The notes below the pieces were generated by a model that made no database searches, was not told the origin of the DNA, and saw only the letters and a list, made by a program, of their open reading frames with translations. A stretch of 62,899 nt of DNA from Flavobacteriales bacterium. Its GTDB lineage: Bacteria; Bacteroidota; Bacteroidia; Flavobacteriales_G; Salibacteraceae. The stretch lies in NCBI GenBank assembly GCA_020435995.1, contig JAGQYO010000004.1, positions 1-62,899 on the forward strand, given 5' to 3'. Position 1 is the first letter of the stretch; each line of letters starts with the position of its first letter. The position numbers and the translations under genes are program-made. This document shows, in pieces, positions 1-9,892 of the stretch.

Positions 1-2970
1 CTCAGAATATTTTGAACCAAAAGCATCAAAACCATCCACGTCGTAGTTATAAGGTCCTCGTTCGCTTGGGTAAATCGACAGATCGAGCAAAGAAATATTT
101 GATGGCTGACCTGCTGGAATTTGTCGGTTAGGGAAAACCTCCGTTTCAAATACTTGACGCATAAAGTGATTGGACAACATTTCTGGATCATTTTTCACAT
201 TGTCGGGTGCTTGGTCTTGATAGAAAATCGGGTCTATGGTTCGCCAAGAAAACAACGATCGGTTATAACCCGATGCAAGGTTATTAAATTGATCTCCTTC
301 GGGAAAAAGCTCTGGTTGTTTTTGGGGAACACTTGCTAGATTCCAATTGTTAAAGGATCGCAAGTCAATGGTATTTTGGCTTCCTTCAAAATCATCTACA
401 TAAGAATTTCCATCCTTCCCAATCGCTTTTGAATGCCCGGGTAGCAATTGTGCAAATTCGGCGGTGGCCGAAAACGTAGACATTTCTTTGGTATCAATCA
501 AAGGCAGCTTATCAACTAGGCGTGTAATTACAGGTACATCGGTTTTGTAGGTGGCATCCACACCCCATATCCAGTTGGAGATAGGCTCGTACCCTATGTC
601 TACTTTTTGGGTAAGTGGCCGCTCCCACAAATGAAGGATGGACCCTCCCACCACAAATTTGTCGGAAAATTTATAGTCCATTCGGTGTCCCAAAAAGTTT
701 TTTTGCTGCTGGGCAAACAATTGGTTACTCTCTGAAGATACTTTGATTGGAACGCCTGATTCAATAATACTTTGGTTAATAATTCTTACTCTTCCGAGGG
801 TGTAATCCACTGTAAAATCTTGGTTTTCAACCAGCTTTTGCCCACCTGCGGTAACGGATACCGAACCTTCTGGAACGTTCAAGGCATTAAGCGAAATTTC
901 ACTGCTCGATTCCGATTGATATTCTCCTTTTAATGTAAATCTATTTCGTTCGGGATACCGCACTTTGGCATCGGCTTGGGTATTGGTATATAGCGAATCG
1001 AAGGCATAAGATCGCATGAGTTCATCTACCCGCCCAGGCGGCAGCCCACCCCTCGTAAATGCCTGCCTGAGCCCATCACCAAATGGTTCGAGCATGGGAA
1101 TAATAATGCGGCCATTGTTGGTGTTGATGGTAATACCTTCTACAAAGTCAAAAACCCCGTCAGAACGAGGTGCGCCATTAAAATCAAGTTTGTCCATGTT
1201 AAGCAGTTGTACCAAACTAGAGTCATTGGTTTCGGGTTCTGGAATAAAGTTGATATCGACACCTCGATTTTGATCCAAGTACCAAACATTGAATTTAAAC
1301 CCTTCTTTTTTCACCCGATAGGCGCCTATCGAATACACGTTTTTCATCATCAAATCCCACATGGGAATTTGGGTATTCAACTCGGTGCTCTTTAGCATTT
1401 TTGTAAGCAGGGGCTTTGGTTCGGCCAAGTCGGTAGAAAACTCACCCACCTGGAATGTTTGCCCATTGTAAGTGTACTCGAATGCTACGGCGATTACTTG
1501 GTTTGAATTAATCTGTTGTCGCAACGAAATGAAACCGAGCTGCGGATGAAGATCATATTCATTGGTGGTAAGCAGCCTCGCGAGTTCCACTTTTTGAAAA
1601 TCGAGTCGCGGATCAAGGCCCATTTTCGCTTGCAGAACTGGAATGGTGAGGTCAATCACACGGTTAGATCCAAAGCCATCTGGCCCAGTTACTTCACCAT
1701 ACAATCTATTTTGGGTATTACCTGCAGGAAAGTAACGACGCCCCGTTTGGCTATTGACAAATTCGGCTGCATCCCCTTTCACCCAACGGTTATTGTACAA
1801 TAGGTCAACACTTCCTCGCCCATTTGTACCCAAATCTTGAAAAGCTATAACGTGGCGGGCATTGGGGTCCGTACGTGTATTGGTCACCCAAACTTCTATT
1901 TTAGTAATATTTACACTCGTTCTCAACACCAATGGGTCAGCTACGGCTTCTTCATATAAATCTCTAAAAAATGGATCTAAAAAAAAGTGCTTGTTCGCCT
2001 CGTAGTTATCACCCTTTACTTCAAATTCACTCACCTGAGCACCACCCTTGGTTTCCACTTCCGACTTCTGCCCTTTATCTTGCGAAAGCACTGTGGTCAT
2101 TTCCAGTCTTCCAAATTTGGTTTTTGTTTTTACACCAAACAAACTCTGACTACCAGTAATCAACTGACTATTAAGAGGTAAGCTCACGTTTCCGAGTTCT
2201 ATTTTTTGTAAAATTTCATCATCATATCCCGTATATTCAATTTTAAATTGGTTTTGGAAGTCAAATGTGGCTTGTGTGTTATAGTTGGCGGTAACTTTTA
2301 GTTTATCACCAATATTACCGATAAGGTTTATCTGCATGTTTTGGTCAAACTGAAATGTAGTTACACGCTGGCTACGAACTGGAATGACGGGGTTCTCGGT
2401 TTTACTTATCCGACCGCCAATAGAAATTTCGGCCGAACCAGAAGGCCGAATATCAATAGTATTACCTCCAAACAAGCGATCGAAGGCCCTGCTTTTAATT
2501 TTGAGTTGTGGTTTAAAAACTTTGCTTCCATCTGCTGACTCTTCAAATTCTTCTTCCGCCGATTTCTTATCCTTCCAATAGTCCCGCATGCTTTTGGTGC
2601 GTTGGTATTCCATGTACTCATCAAAGTCCATGTAAGTAGGTGGTTTGTAGTTAATGTTTTTACCTACTTTTTGGCTGATTTCATACTTCCCAGTTTCTGG
2701 GTTGTATTCCAGCTCGGTTTCCACATTGCTTGGGTTTTGCAATTGCATGCTAGGCTTATCATCCGACACACCGGGCGATTCCGAATCTTTGAAGGGATAA
2801 CGCAAATCCACTTTTTGACTATCACCAGAATCCAAGGGTAACGTTTGATAAAAGAGAGGGGGAAATTCAGCATAGGAGGGTATATCCTCCATGTCGGCCC
2901 CTAAAAGGCTGGAGGAAAATCCGATAAAAAATATAATAGATATCGCAATTATGCGATTCTTCAACAACAC
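1..2970 (-). CDS. sprA: SprA, type IX secretion/gliding translocon, N-terminal part (cut by window edge)
   Basis: SprA is the giant outer-membrane barrel through which type IX secretion cargo leaves the cell, and it is needed for gliding. The minus-strand reading frame stays open from a GTG at 2970 to the window edge, giving 990 codons of a protein that is usually over 2,000 residues. The start is followed by a hydrophobic signal peptide (residues 1 to about 24). The family hallmarks RAFDRLFGGNTIDIRPSGSA, the NLIGNIGDKLKVTANY stretch and LGNVSLPLNSQLITGSQSL follow in order, and RGPYNYDVDGFDAFGS is read at the very edge. There is no ATG near the signal peptide; GTG is preferred to the two TTG codons that follow it. 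The gene starts 25 bases after ruvA and is probably cotranscribed with it. Identity is firm and the exact start is inferred. Confidence 0.93.
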   Translation of the reverse strand, partial: MLLKNRIIAISIIFFIGFSSSLLGADMEDIPSYAEFPPLFYQTLPLDSGDSQKVDLRYPFKDSESPGVSDDKPSMQLQNPSNVETELEYNPETGKYEISQKVGKNINYKPPTYMDFDEYMEYQRTKSMRDYWKDKKSAEEEFEESADGSKVFKPQLKIKSRAFDRLFGGNTIDIRPSGSAEISIGGRISKTENPVIPVRSQRVTTFQFDQNMQINLIGNIGDKLKVTANYNTQATFDFQNQFKIEYTGYDDEILQKIELGNVSLPLNSQLITGSQSLFGVKTKTKFGRLEMTTVLSQDKGQKSEVETKGGAQVSEFEVKGDNYEANKHFFLDPFFRDLYEEAVADPLVLRTSVNITKIEVWVTNTRTDPNARHVIAFQDLGTNGRGSVDLLYNNRWVKGDAAEFVNSQTGRRYFPAGNTQNRLYGEVTGPDGFGSNRVIDLTIPVLQAKMGLDPRLDFQKVELARLLTTNEYDLHPQLGFISLRQQINSNQVIAVAFEYTYNGQTFQVGEFSTDLAEPKPLLTKMLKSTELNTQIPMWDLMMKNVYSIGAYRVKKEGFKFNVWYLDQNRGVDINFIPEPETNDSSLVQLLNMDKLDFNGAPRSDGVFDFVEGITINTNNGRIIIPMLEPFGDGLRQAFTRGGLPPGRVDELMRSYAFDSLYTNTQADAKVRYPERNRFTLKGEYQSESSSEISLNALNVPEGSVSVTAGGQKLVENQDFTVDYTLGRVRIINQSIIESGVPIKVSSESNQLFAQQQKNFLGHRMDYKFSDKFVVGGSILHLWERPLTQKVDIGYEPISNWIWGVDATYKTDVPVITRLVDKLPLIDTKEMSTFSATAEFAQLLPGHSKAIGKDGNSYVDDFEGSQNTIDLRSFNNWNLASVPQKQPELFPEGDQFNNLASGYNRSLFSWRTIDPIFYQDQAPDNVKNDPEMLSNHFMRQVFETEVFPNRQIPAGQPSNISLLDLSIYPSERGPYNYDVDGFDAFGSKYSE

Positions 2971-2995
2971 TACTGAAACTCTTTAAACGACTCGT

Positions 2996-3577
2996 TTACA
3001 ATTGCTTGAGCGCAGATTTAATTACCTGTTCTACACTCAGAGCTTCCTGACCCACTAATACTTTTTGCAGCACTTTAATGGCTTTATTCCTTTCAAAGCC
3101 CAGCGCCACCAGCGCAGATAACGCCTCATCTCTTAGAGTATTGCCTGCGATAGAAGAAATTTCGAGTTGCGGTTCTTCTCGAGCTATTTTATCCTTGAGG
3201 TCGATGATAACCCGTTGAGCGGTTTTGGCCCCTATTCCTTTTATCGATTTCAGAATATCAACGTTTTCATTTAAAATAGCCGTTTGGATATCACTTGGTT
3301 TATAAGACGATAGAATCACTCTAGCTGTATTAGGCCCCACTCCGCTCACGGATATGAGGTTCCTGAAGAGTTGGCGTTCATCCTTATTGGCAAAGCCATA
3401 TAGTATTTGAGCGTCTTCTCGAACAATAAATTCAATGAATAATTTACACAACTCATCATTAGACATAAGCCCAAATGTGTGCACTGAAATATTTACGTGG
3501 TAGCCAACGCCATTGCACTCAATAACTGCATGGGCAGGGCTTTTTTCTACTAATTTTCCTTTTAAATAATCAATCAT
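2996..3577 (-). CDS. ruvA: Holliday junction branch migration protein RuvA
   Basis: RuvA binds four-way DNA junctions and loads the RuvB motor onto them during recombinational repair. The 193-residue protein has the usual length. It shows the N-terminal OB fold (MIDYLKGKLVEKSP at residues 1-14), two helix-hairpin-helix motifs (GVGPNTARVI and GIGAKTAQRVI) and a C-terminal domain III that would contact RuvB. The ATG at 3577 overlaps the maeB stop by four bases (ATGA), so translation of the two is probably coupled. Its partner ruvB is about 8 kb away in another minus-strand run, so the pair is split in this genome. Confidence 0.97.
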   Translation of the reverse strand: MIDYLKGKLVEKSPAHAVIECNGVGYHVNISVHTFGLMSNDELCKLFIEFIVREDAQILYGFANKDERQLFRNLISVSGVGPNTARVILSSYKPSDIQTAILNENVDILKSIKGIGAKTAQRVIIDLKDKIAREEPQLEISSIAGNTLRDEALSALVALGFERNKAIKVLQKVLVGQEALSVEQVIKSALKQL

Positions 3578-5892
3578 AAAACTGGGTGCGGACTTTCATT
3601 ATTTCTATTTCCTTCTTTTAATCGTTTCTTTCTGAGCTGTGCATCAATCACCGATAGCGTTACCATATTCACAATTTCGCGAACCGAGCTTCCAAGCTGC
3701 AGAACGTGTATGGGTCTTTTCATACCCAAAAGCACTGGTCCTACCGCTTCCATGTCCGTCATTTCTTGAAGCAATTTATAGGCGATATTTCCCGCCGCCA
3801 AATTGGGGAAAATCAACGTATTTATCCTGTGTTTAGCCAATACTGAAAATGGGAAAAATTCACTCATTAATTGTGAATTTACAGCGATGTTGGCCTGTAC
3901 TTCACCATCCACAATTAAATCTGGGCGCTCCTTGTGCAAAATAGCTACGGCCTCTCTTACCTTGATGGCATCTGGGTATTTGCTTGTTCCAAAATTGGAG
4001 AAAGACAACAAAGCAATTCTCGGTTTGATATTAAAACCTTTGATGGCCTCGGCGGTTAAGATGGTAATATCGGCCAGCTCCCGTGCTGTAGGATTGTGAT
4101 TGATGGTCGTGTCCGCCAAAAACATTGGCCCCGATTTGGTACTCATAATGTACATTCCGGCAATTGAATTCACGCTGTTTCTTTTTCCTATAACCTGCAA
4201 TGCGGGGCGAAGTGTGTCAGCATAATTTCGGGTAAGACCAGATATAAAGGCATCCGCCTTTGCCCATTTTAGGTAGGCGGCTCCAAAATAATTTCTTTCC
4301 CGCATGGCCTTAATGGCCTCTATACGGGTAAATCCCTTTCTTTTTCTCTCTTCATATAGATGTTCCCCAAATTCAATCCTTTTGTGTTCCATTTCGGGCG
4401 AACGCGGATCGATAATTTCCACATTTTTAAACTGTAGTTCAAACTCCTTTATCAGGCTGTTTATTTTTTCCTTTCTGCCCAACAAAATAGGTTTAGCCAA
4501 GCCTTCATCTTGAACTATTTGGGCCGCTTTTAATATTTTATAATTATCGGCTTCGGCAAATACCACGTACTGAGGATCTTTACGAGCGCGCTCGGCTAAG
4601 GCAGAAAACAATTTATTGTCTAAGCCCATTCTGGCTTCAAGCTCTTCGGTGTAGGCCGTCCAGTTTGTTATAATTTTTTTGGCAACGCCACTGGCAATCG
4701 CTGCTTTGGCAACCGCTGGCGCCACCACTGTTATAAGTCTGTGATCCGACGGTTTGGGAATAATAAAATCTTTTCCGTAGGTGATTTTTCGTTCTTTGTA
4801 GGCAATAATTACTTCCTCAGGTACAGGTTGCTTGGCAAGTTTGGCGATGGCCTCCACCGCTGCCAATTTCATTTCTTCATTTATACAAGTGGCTTGTACA
4901 TCGAGGGCGCCTCTAAATATAAATGGGAACCCAATAACGTTGTTCACTTGGTTCGGGTTGTCCGATCGGCCAGTGGCTACAATAATATCTTTTCGCGCAG
5001 CCATGGCATCTTCATACCTGATTTCAGGGTGAGGATTGGCCAGCGCAAATACGATACAATTTGGCGCCATAGATTTCACCATTTCCTGGCTCACCACGTT
5101 ACCCTTCGATAGCCCTAAAAATACATCAGCTCCAACCATGGCTTCGGCAAGGTCGTTAGCTTCCACTTCATTGGCAAACATGCTTTTGTATTCATCAAGA
5201 TCGCCCCGTGAAGGTTTGATTACCCCTTTGCTGTCACACATAATAATGTGTTCTAGCTTGGCTCCCAGTGCTACATAAAGCTTGGCGCAAGAAATAGCCG
5301 CGGCCCCTGCCCCGCTTATTACGATTTTTACGTCTTCAATTTTTTTGTCGGAAAGTTCCAATGCATTTTTTAAGGCAGCCGAACTAATCATAGCGGTACC
5401 GTGTTGGTCATCATGCATCACAGGAATGTCCAGTTCATCTTTCAGCCTTTTTTCAATTTCGAAAGCTTCTGGTGCTTTAATATCTTCAAGATTGATACCG
5501 CCAAATGTGGGTGCAATATTCTTCACTGTTTTTATAAAGTCCTCCACATCCTTGGTGTCCACCTCGATGTCGAATACGTCAATATCAGCAAATATTTTAA
5601 ACAAAAGGCTCTTGCCTTCCATTACAGGTTTTGACGCCTCTGGACCAATATCGCCAAGACCTAAAACCGCAGTACCATTTGAAATAACAGCAACTAAATT
5701 ACCCTTTGCTGTGTAATCAAATACCTTGCGTTTATCTTTGGCTATCTCCAAACAAGGTTCAGCTACTCCAGGGGAGTATGCCAACGAAAGGTCTCTTTGA
5801 GATGAGTAAGGTTTGGTCGGTTTTACCTCAATTTTACCCTTTCTGCCTTGAGAATGATAATCAAGGGCATCTTGTCTTTTAACTTCTCTCAT
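3574..5892 (-). CDS. maeB: NADP-dependent malic enzyme with C-terminal phosphotransacetylase-like domain
   Basis: This cytoplasmic enzyme oxidatively decarboxylates malate to pyruvate and makes NADPH. The 772-residue form has the MaeB architecture: malic enzyme N-terminal domain (RDLSLAYSPGVAEPC near residue 35), a Rossmann NAD(P)-binding domain (VISGAGAAAISCAKL), then a phosphate acetyltransferase-like domain over roughly the last 340 residues, which in the family is regulatory. The frame opens earlier at a TTG (5931), but the ATG at 5892 gives the usual family N-terminus, starting MREVKRQDALDYH, so it is chosen. It is the first gene of a maeB-ruvA-sprA run and diverges from the sirtuin gene across about 65 bases. 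Confidence 0.95.
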   Translation of the reverse strand: MREVKRQDALDYHSQGRKGKIEVKPTKPYSSQRDLSLAYSPGVAEPCLEIAKDKRKVFDYTAKGNLVAVISNGTAVLGLGDIGPEASKPVMEGKSLLFKIFADIDVFDIEVDTKDVEDFIKTVKNIAPTFGGINLEDIKAPEAFEIEKRLKDELDIPVMHDDQHGTAMISSAALKNALELSDKKIEDVKIVISGAGAAAISCAKLYVALGAKLEHIIMCDSKGVIKPSRGDLDEYKSMFANEVEANDLAEAMVGADVFLGLSKGNVVSQEMVKSMAPNCIVFALANPHPEIRYEDAMAARKDIIVATGRSDNPNQVNNVIGFPFIFRGALDVQATCINEEMKLAAVEAIAKLAKQPVPEEVIIAYKERKITYGKDFIIPKPSDHRLITVVAPAVAKAAIASGVAKKIITNWTAYTEELEARMGLDNKLFSALAERARKDPQYVVFAEADNYKILKAAQIVQDEGLAKPILLGRKEKINSLIKEFELQFKNVEIIDPRSPEMEHKRIEFGEHLYEERKRKGFTRIEAIKAMRERNYFGAAYLKWAKADAFISGLTRNYADTLRPALQVIGKRNSVNSIAGMYIMSTKSGPMFLADTTINHNPTARELADITILTAEAIKGFNIKPRIALLSFSNFGTSKYPDAIKVREAVAILHKERPDLIVDGEVQANIAVNSQLMSEFFPFSVLAKHRINTLIFPNLAAGNIAYKLLQEMTDMEAVGPVLLGMKRPIHVLQLGSSVREIVNMVTLSVIDAQLRKKRLKEGNRNNESPHPVL

Positions 5893-5957
5893 AAATAGGG
5901 GGATTAATTTGGTAAAAGTATATAAATTCAAGCCCTAGCAAAGGCTTGAATAAAGTA

Positions 5958-6674
5958 ATGACAAATTCGAATAAAAAGTACAATTTGAAGACCCTGGTAG
6001 TGTTTAGTGGGGCTGGAATTTCCGCAGAAAGTGGCATTGATACTTTTAGGGACTCCGGTGGACTTTGGGAGCAATATAAAGTTGAAGATGTAGCTACACC
6101 AGAAGCATTTTATAAACATGCAAAGTTGGTTTTAGATTTTTACAACATCAGACGGAAGCGAATCCAAAAAGTAATGCCAAACGCAGCACACCTGAGTTTA
6201 GTAGAGTTAGAAAAGGATTACAACGTACATATTATCACGCAAAACATAGATGACCTTCATGAACGAGCTGGATCGAGTTCGGTATTACATCTTCATGGCT
6301 TAATTACGCAAGCAAGAGATGAAAATGATGACCATACTATTTATGATATCGGATTTAATAATATTGAGGTAGGAGACTTATCTCCTCAAGGAGGGCAACT
6401 ACGACCTCATATCGTCTGGTTTGGTGAAGAAGTTCCAGAGATAGTCAACGCCCTCAAGTTGGTGTCGAAGGCGGATATTTTTATAGTAGTTGGCACCTCG
6501 CTAAACGTCTATCCTGCTGCTGGCTTAGCCTATCAAGCACCGAGGAATGCGCGGAAATATATAATAGATCCACATCTGCATGAAATAAACTGCCCTAAAG
6601 ATTACACGCTGATTCAAAATTTAGCATCGGAAGGGGTTTCTCAACTGGTACAACAATTGGTATTTCGCCACTAA
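5958..6674 (+). CDS. Zinc-less SIRT5/CobB-like NAD-dependent protein deacylase
   Basis: This sirtuin uses NAD+ to remove acyl groups from lysines. The 238-residue protein carries the NAD-binding FSGAGISAESGIDTFRDS (residues 16-33), TQNIDDLHERAG (94-105), the catalytic His113 in HLHG, and GTSLNVYPAAG. Tyr62 and Arg65 in FYNIRR match the Tyr/Arg pair that lets E. coli CobB and SIRT5 act on succinyl- and malonyl-lysine. The four cysteines of the usual structural zinc site are absent; the segment is replaced by a charged linker, as I recall from other Bacteroidota sirtuins. The ATG at 5958 is preferred to the upstream TTG at 5946 because homologues begin close to the Rossmann strand. Acyl preference is inferred. 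Confidence 0.92.
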   Translation: MTNSNKKYNLKTLVVFSGAGISAESGIDTFRDSGGLWEQYKVEDVATPEAFYKHAKLVLDFYNIRRKRIQKVMPNAAHLSLVELEKDYNVHIITQNIDDLHERAGSSSVLHLHGLITQARDENDDHTIYDIGFNNIEVGDLSPQGGQLRPHIVWFGEEVPEIVNALKLVSKADIFIVVGTSLNVYPAAGLAYQAPRNARKYIIDPHLHEINCPKDYTLIQNLASEGVSQLVQQLVFRH

Positions 6675-6742
6675 ATTGAAATCACTAATACATTTATACA
6701 ATGAGTACTATTCTTATATTCGCTTTTTCTAAAAAAAGGCAC

Positions 6743-7249
6743 ATGAAACAAACAATATTGGCATTGGGTTTATTTCTTTTCTCCACAACACTATTTGGAC
6801 AAGCAAGAACCATCCCTTCGGTAGAAGTTTTTGATATGAAGGGTGGAAAGTTTAATACCTCCCAACTAGATAATGATGGCAAACCCATGATCATAAATTT
6901 TTGGGCCACGTGGTGCAGTCCATGCAAAAGAGAGCTCAATAATATTGCCGATTTATACACCGATTGGGTTGAAGAAACAGGTGTGAAATTGGTAGCTATA
7001 TCGATTGATGATGCACGAAACATGCAAAAAGTAAGACCTTATGTTGATGGACAAGCTTGGGACTATGAAGTGTATATTGATGTAAACGCCGACTTTAAAA
7101 GACAAATGGGTGTAAATAATGTACCTCATACTTTTTTGGTTGATGGAGATAAAAACATTGTTTGGCAGCATAATTCTTACTCAGAAGGCGATGAAGTCGA
7201 ACTTTTTGAATTGGTTAAAAAACTCTCAAAACGGGAAAGCATAAAATAA
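6743..7249 (+). CDS. Exported TlpA/ResA-like thioredoxin
   Basis: A periplasmic thiol-disulfide oxidoreductase of the TlpA family. From the ATG at 6743 it has 168 residues: a signal peptide (1-20, ending LFGQ) and one thioredoxin fold with the redox motif WCSPC (Cys58/Cys61) and the cis-Pro region NNVPHTFLVDG. An ATG 42 bases upstream would put a charged stretch before the signal peptide and is less likely. It heads a close-packed run with a DUF6029 protein (6-base gap), an Omp28-type lipoprotein and a small barrel. A role in keeping the thiols of these envelope proteins reduced or oxidised is inferred from position, not shown. Confidence 0.9.
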   Translation: MKQTILALGLFLFSTTLFGQARTIPSVEVFDMKGGKFNTSQLDNDGKPMIINFWATWCSPCKRELNNIADLYTDWVEETGVKLVAISIDDARNMQKVRPYVDGQAWDYEVYIDVNADFKRQMGVNNVPHTFLVDGDKNIVWQHNSYSEGDEVELFELVKKLSKRESIK

Positions 7250-7255
7250 GATACT

Positions 7256-8950
7256 TTGAAGTTGAATAGAAAATTATGGATATCTACAATTGCCTGTGTC
7301 ATCACGGGCAATTTTGTTTTTACATCCTTACATGCACAGGAAAATGGCGCAGTTGAAGAATTCTTAGAAAAACCTCTTGAGATTCACGGGAATTTTAGCG
7401 TAAACGCGCAGTATTACAATGAAGATAGCACTATTGGCGCGCCAAAAGTTCCTGAACAAATGCTCACCAACGGCTTCGCAAACGTTATTATCACCAAAGG
7501 TGTTTTTAGCGCAGGAGTTCGATACGAAAGCTACAGAAACCCTGTTCTAGGCTTCGACCCCCGGTACAAAGGCAGTGGTTTTCCATATCGCTATCTCCAG
7601 TTTAAGCAAGACGGATTGGACGTAACTGCTGGTAATTTCTACGAACAATTTGGAACTGGCTTAATACTCCGAGCTTACGAGGAACGTGACTTGGGGGTAG
7701 ATAATGCCTTCGATGGAATACGGGTAAAGTACAGTACCAAGTTTGGTGTTTATGTGAAAGGGTTGATTGCCAAGCAGCGTTACTTTTTTAATCTAGGGCC
7801 AGGCATAGTTCGAGGTGTTGATGGTTTGGTTGTAATGAACGAATTAATCAAACCATTTGAAGACAGTAAATTTAAAGTAAAGGTAGGCGGTAGCCTTGTA
7901 AGCAAGTACCAAGAAGATGACAACCCAAACTACAAACTCCCTGAGAACGTAGCTTCAATGGCGGGCAGGCTAAATCTTTCTTATGAAGGTTTCAGCTTCT
8001 TAGGAGAATATGCTTATAAAATGAACGACCCTTCATCGGATAATGGTTTTCTTTATAATCCTGGTCAGGCACTTTATCTTTCAGGTACCTATTCTCAAAG
8101 AGGTTTGGGAATTAATGTGTCGGCCAAATCTATCGATAACATGAGTTACCGGTCGGATAGAAACGAAGGACTTAACAACCTCCTTATAAGTTACAACCCC
8201 GCACTAACCAAGCAGCATACCTACAACCTAGCAGCTACCCTTTACCCTTATGCATCTCAATTGACTGGAGAGGTAGCCTATCAAGCGGATGTGGTTTATA
8301 AAATAAAAAAGGGATCTGCCCTTGGTGGAAAATACGGAACCACGCTTATAGTAAACGCCGCCAAGTCTTTTGGGCTTGACTCAACTCACGTAAATGATTT
8401 GACGACTACACGACAAGGATATACCACAAATTTTTTCACCCCAGGACAAACAGAATATTACCAGGACATTAACGTTACGGTAGAAAGGAAAATGGTGAAA
8501 TGGTTTAAACTAAAAGCCATGTACATGAACTTAATGGCCAACAACGATATATTAAAATATGGCGGGTTGAACGGAAGTTGGAGTGGTAAGATATACGCTG
8601 ATATAGCCGTTTTGGACTTGTTGTTTAAACTAAACAGCAAACACAGCATCCGAACAGAAATTCAAGGATTGTGGTCAAAACAAGATATGGGAGATTGGGG
8701 AACATTTATCGCCGAGTATACCTTTAGCCCACATTTTTTTGTAGCCATTATGGACCAATACAATTATGGAAACCCCATTGAAGCGAATCAAATCCACTAC
8801 CCTTACGGATCGGTAGGTTACACCAATAAAAGCAACCGAATTTCTATTGGTTATGGCCGTCAAAAAGCAGGGCTATTTTGTGTAGGTGGTGTGTGTAGAG
8901 TTGTACCTGCGTCAAATGGATTAACAATTTCAGTAACTTCAAGCTTTTAA
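7256..8950 (+). CDS. DUF6029-family exported protein, probably an outer-membrane barrel
   Basis: A 564-residue exported protein that looks like the Bacteroidota DUF6029 family, for which I know no function. A signal peptide (about 1-27, ending LHAQ) is followed by alternating aromatic strands typical of an outer-membrane barrel (for example GVFSAGVRYESYRNPVLG and SFLGEYAYKM), and the protein ends in SVTSSF with a terminal aromatic residue. The start is a TTG at 7256, chosen because the signal peptide begins right there and no ATG precedes it. It sits between a TlpA-like thioredoxin and an Omp28-type lipoprotein whose start lies nine bases after its stop, so they are probably one transcript. 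Confidence 0.8.
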   Translation: MKLNRKLWISTIACVITGNFVFTSLHAQENGAVEEFLEKPLEIHGNFSVNAQYYNEDSTIGAPKVPEQMLTNGFANVIITKGVFSAGVRYESYRNPVLGFDPRYKGSGFPYRYLQFKQDGLDVTAGNFYEQFGTGLILRAYEERDLGVDNAFDGIRVKYSTKFGVYVKGLIAKQRYFFNLGPGIVRGVDGLVVMNELIKPFEDSKFKVKVGGSLVSKYQEDDNPNYKLPENVASMAGRLNLSYEGFSFLGEYAYKMNDPSSDNGFLYNPGQALYLSGTYSQRGLGINVSAKSIDNMSYRSDRNEGLNNLLISYNPALTKQHTYNLAATLYPYASQLTGEVAYQADVVYKIKKGSALGGKYGTTLIVNAAKSFGLDSTHVNDLTTTRQGYTTNFFTPGQTEYYQDINVTVERKMVKWFKLKAMYMNLMANNDILKYGGLNGSWSGKIYADIAVLDLLFKLNSKHSIRTEIQGLWSKQDMGDWGTFIAEYTFSPHFFVAIMDQYNYGNPIEANQIHYPYGSVGYTNKSNRISIGYGRQKAGLFCVGGVCRVVPASNGLTISVTSSF

Positions 8951-8959
8951 TTGAGACTC

Positions 8960-9892
8960 ATGAAAATCTTAAAAAACATATTACTACTACTCATTATTTC
9001 TGGAGTTTTTGCGATCACTTCTTGCGAAAAAATTGATGACCCCTTCGAAGGCGTTGAAGGCGGAGGCGGCGGTGAGCCTGTTGATACCGGAAACGGCGGC
9101 AACCCTGTTGTTATTAATGCAGATTCTATTTGGGGAGACACAGGGAATATCACCATTCGAAAAATGCTTACTGAAGAGATTTCTGGGCAATTGTGTGGAT
9201 TCTGTCCTCCAAAAACGGCCATTTTGAGCAACATTATTGATAATACTCATAAAGGTAAAGTTTATGGTGTAACTTATCATGCCACGAGTTTTGCTGATCC
9301 AAATGCTAAATATCCCACAGATTATCGAACAGAAAAAGGAACGGCTTTTAATCAGAAATTAGGTAACAGTGATGCGCCTGTTGCAGTATTTAGCCGCACT
9401 ATAATCGACAGCAGCCTAGTAGTTCAAGGATCAAAATTCGAGACCGCGTTTAACAAACTTGAATCGGATGGGTATTTCAACAACCCCAATTTTCAGCTCA
9501 AAATTTTAGGGATACACAACAAAGATAATGACGCCCGAAGCATTGTGGTAACGGCGAAAGCCCTCGCAGCCACCTCGGGTGTGCACACGGCTATTATTTT
9601 TATAATTGAAGATAAAATCATCGGGCAACAGAAATGGTACAACAACCCAAACGGCCCGACGGATCTCACGGACTACCCTCATAGGCATGTCTTTAGGGAT
9701 GCTATTGGATCTACCGATGGAAATGCCTTCATCAACAGTGATTTGGCTGCGGGCGAAGAAGTTTCAAAAACCTTTACGGTTGACTTGAAACCAGAGTGGG
9801 ACCTCAAGAAGGTGCGTTTGGTGGTTGCCATTCGTGATAACAATACAGGTCAGATTCTTCAGGTGGATGAAATACACGCAGAAAAAGAATAA
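8960..9892 (+). CDS. Omp28-related lipoprotein with thioredoxin-like CxxC
   Basis: A 310-residue lipoprotein of the Omp28 family. The lipobox AITSC puts the lipidated Cys at residue 22, and a flexible Gly-rich linker (about residues 33-50) follows. The domain begins around residue 67 with EEISGQLCGFCPP, whose Cys79/Cys82 form a CxxC placed like that of thioredoxin folds. The ATG at 8960 is preferred over a TTG nine bases earlier. It follows a TlpA-like thioredoxin and a DUF6029 barrel in the same run, so a thiol exchange function across the envelope is plausible but inferred. The stop overlaps the next ATG (TAATG). Confidence 0.86.
   Translation: MKILKNILLLLIISGVFAITSCEKIDDPFEGVEGGGGGEPVDTGNGGNPVVINADSIWGDTGNITIRKMLTEEISGQLCGFCPPKTAILSNIIDNTHKGKVYGVTYHATSFADPNAKYPTDYRTEKGTAFNQKLGNSDAPVAVFSRTIIDSSLVVQGSKFETAFNKLESDGYFNNPNFQLKILGIHNKDNDARSIVVTAKALAATSGVHTAIIFIIEDKIIGQQKWYNNPNGPTDLTDYPHRHVFRDAIGSTDGNAFINSDLAAGEEVSKTFTVDLKPEWDLKKVRLVVAIRDNNTGQILQVDEIHAEKE

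Noticed and set aside
5282-5716. A 144-codon plus-strand frame opposite maeB
   Set aside because: Composition is that of an antisense shadow; maeB reads through the region with conserved motifs.
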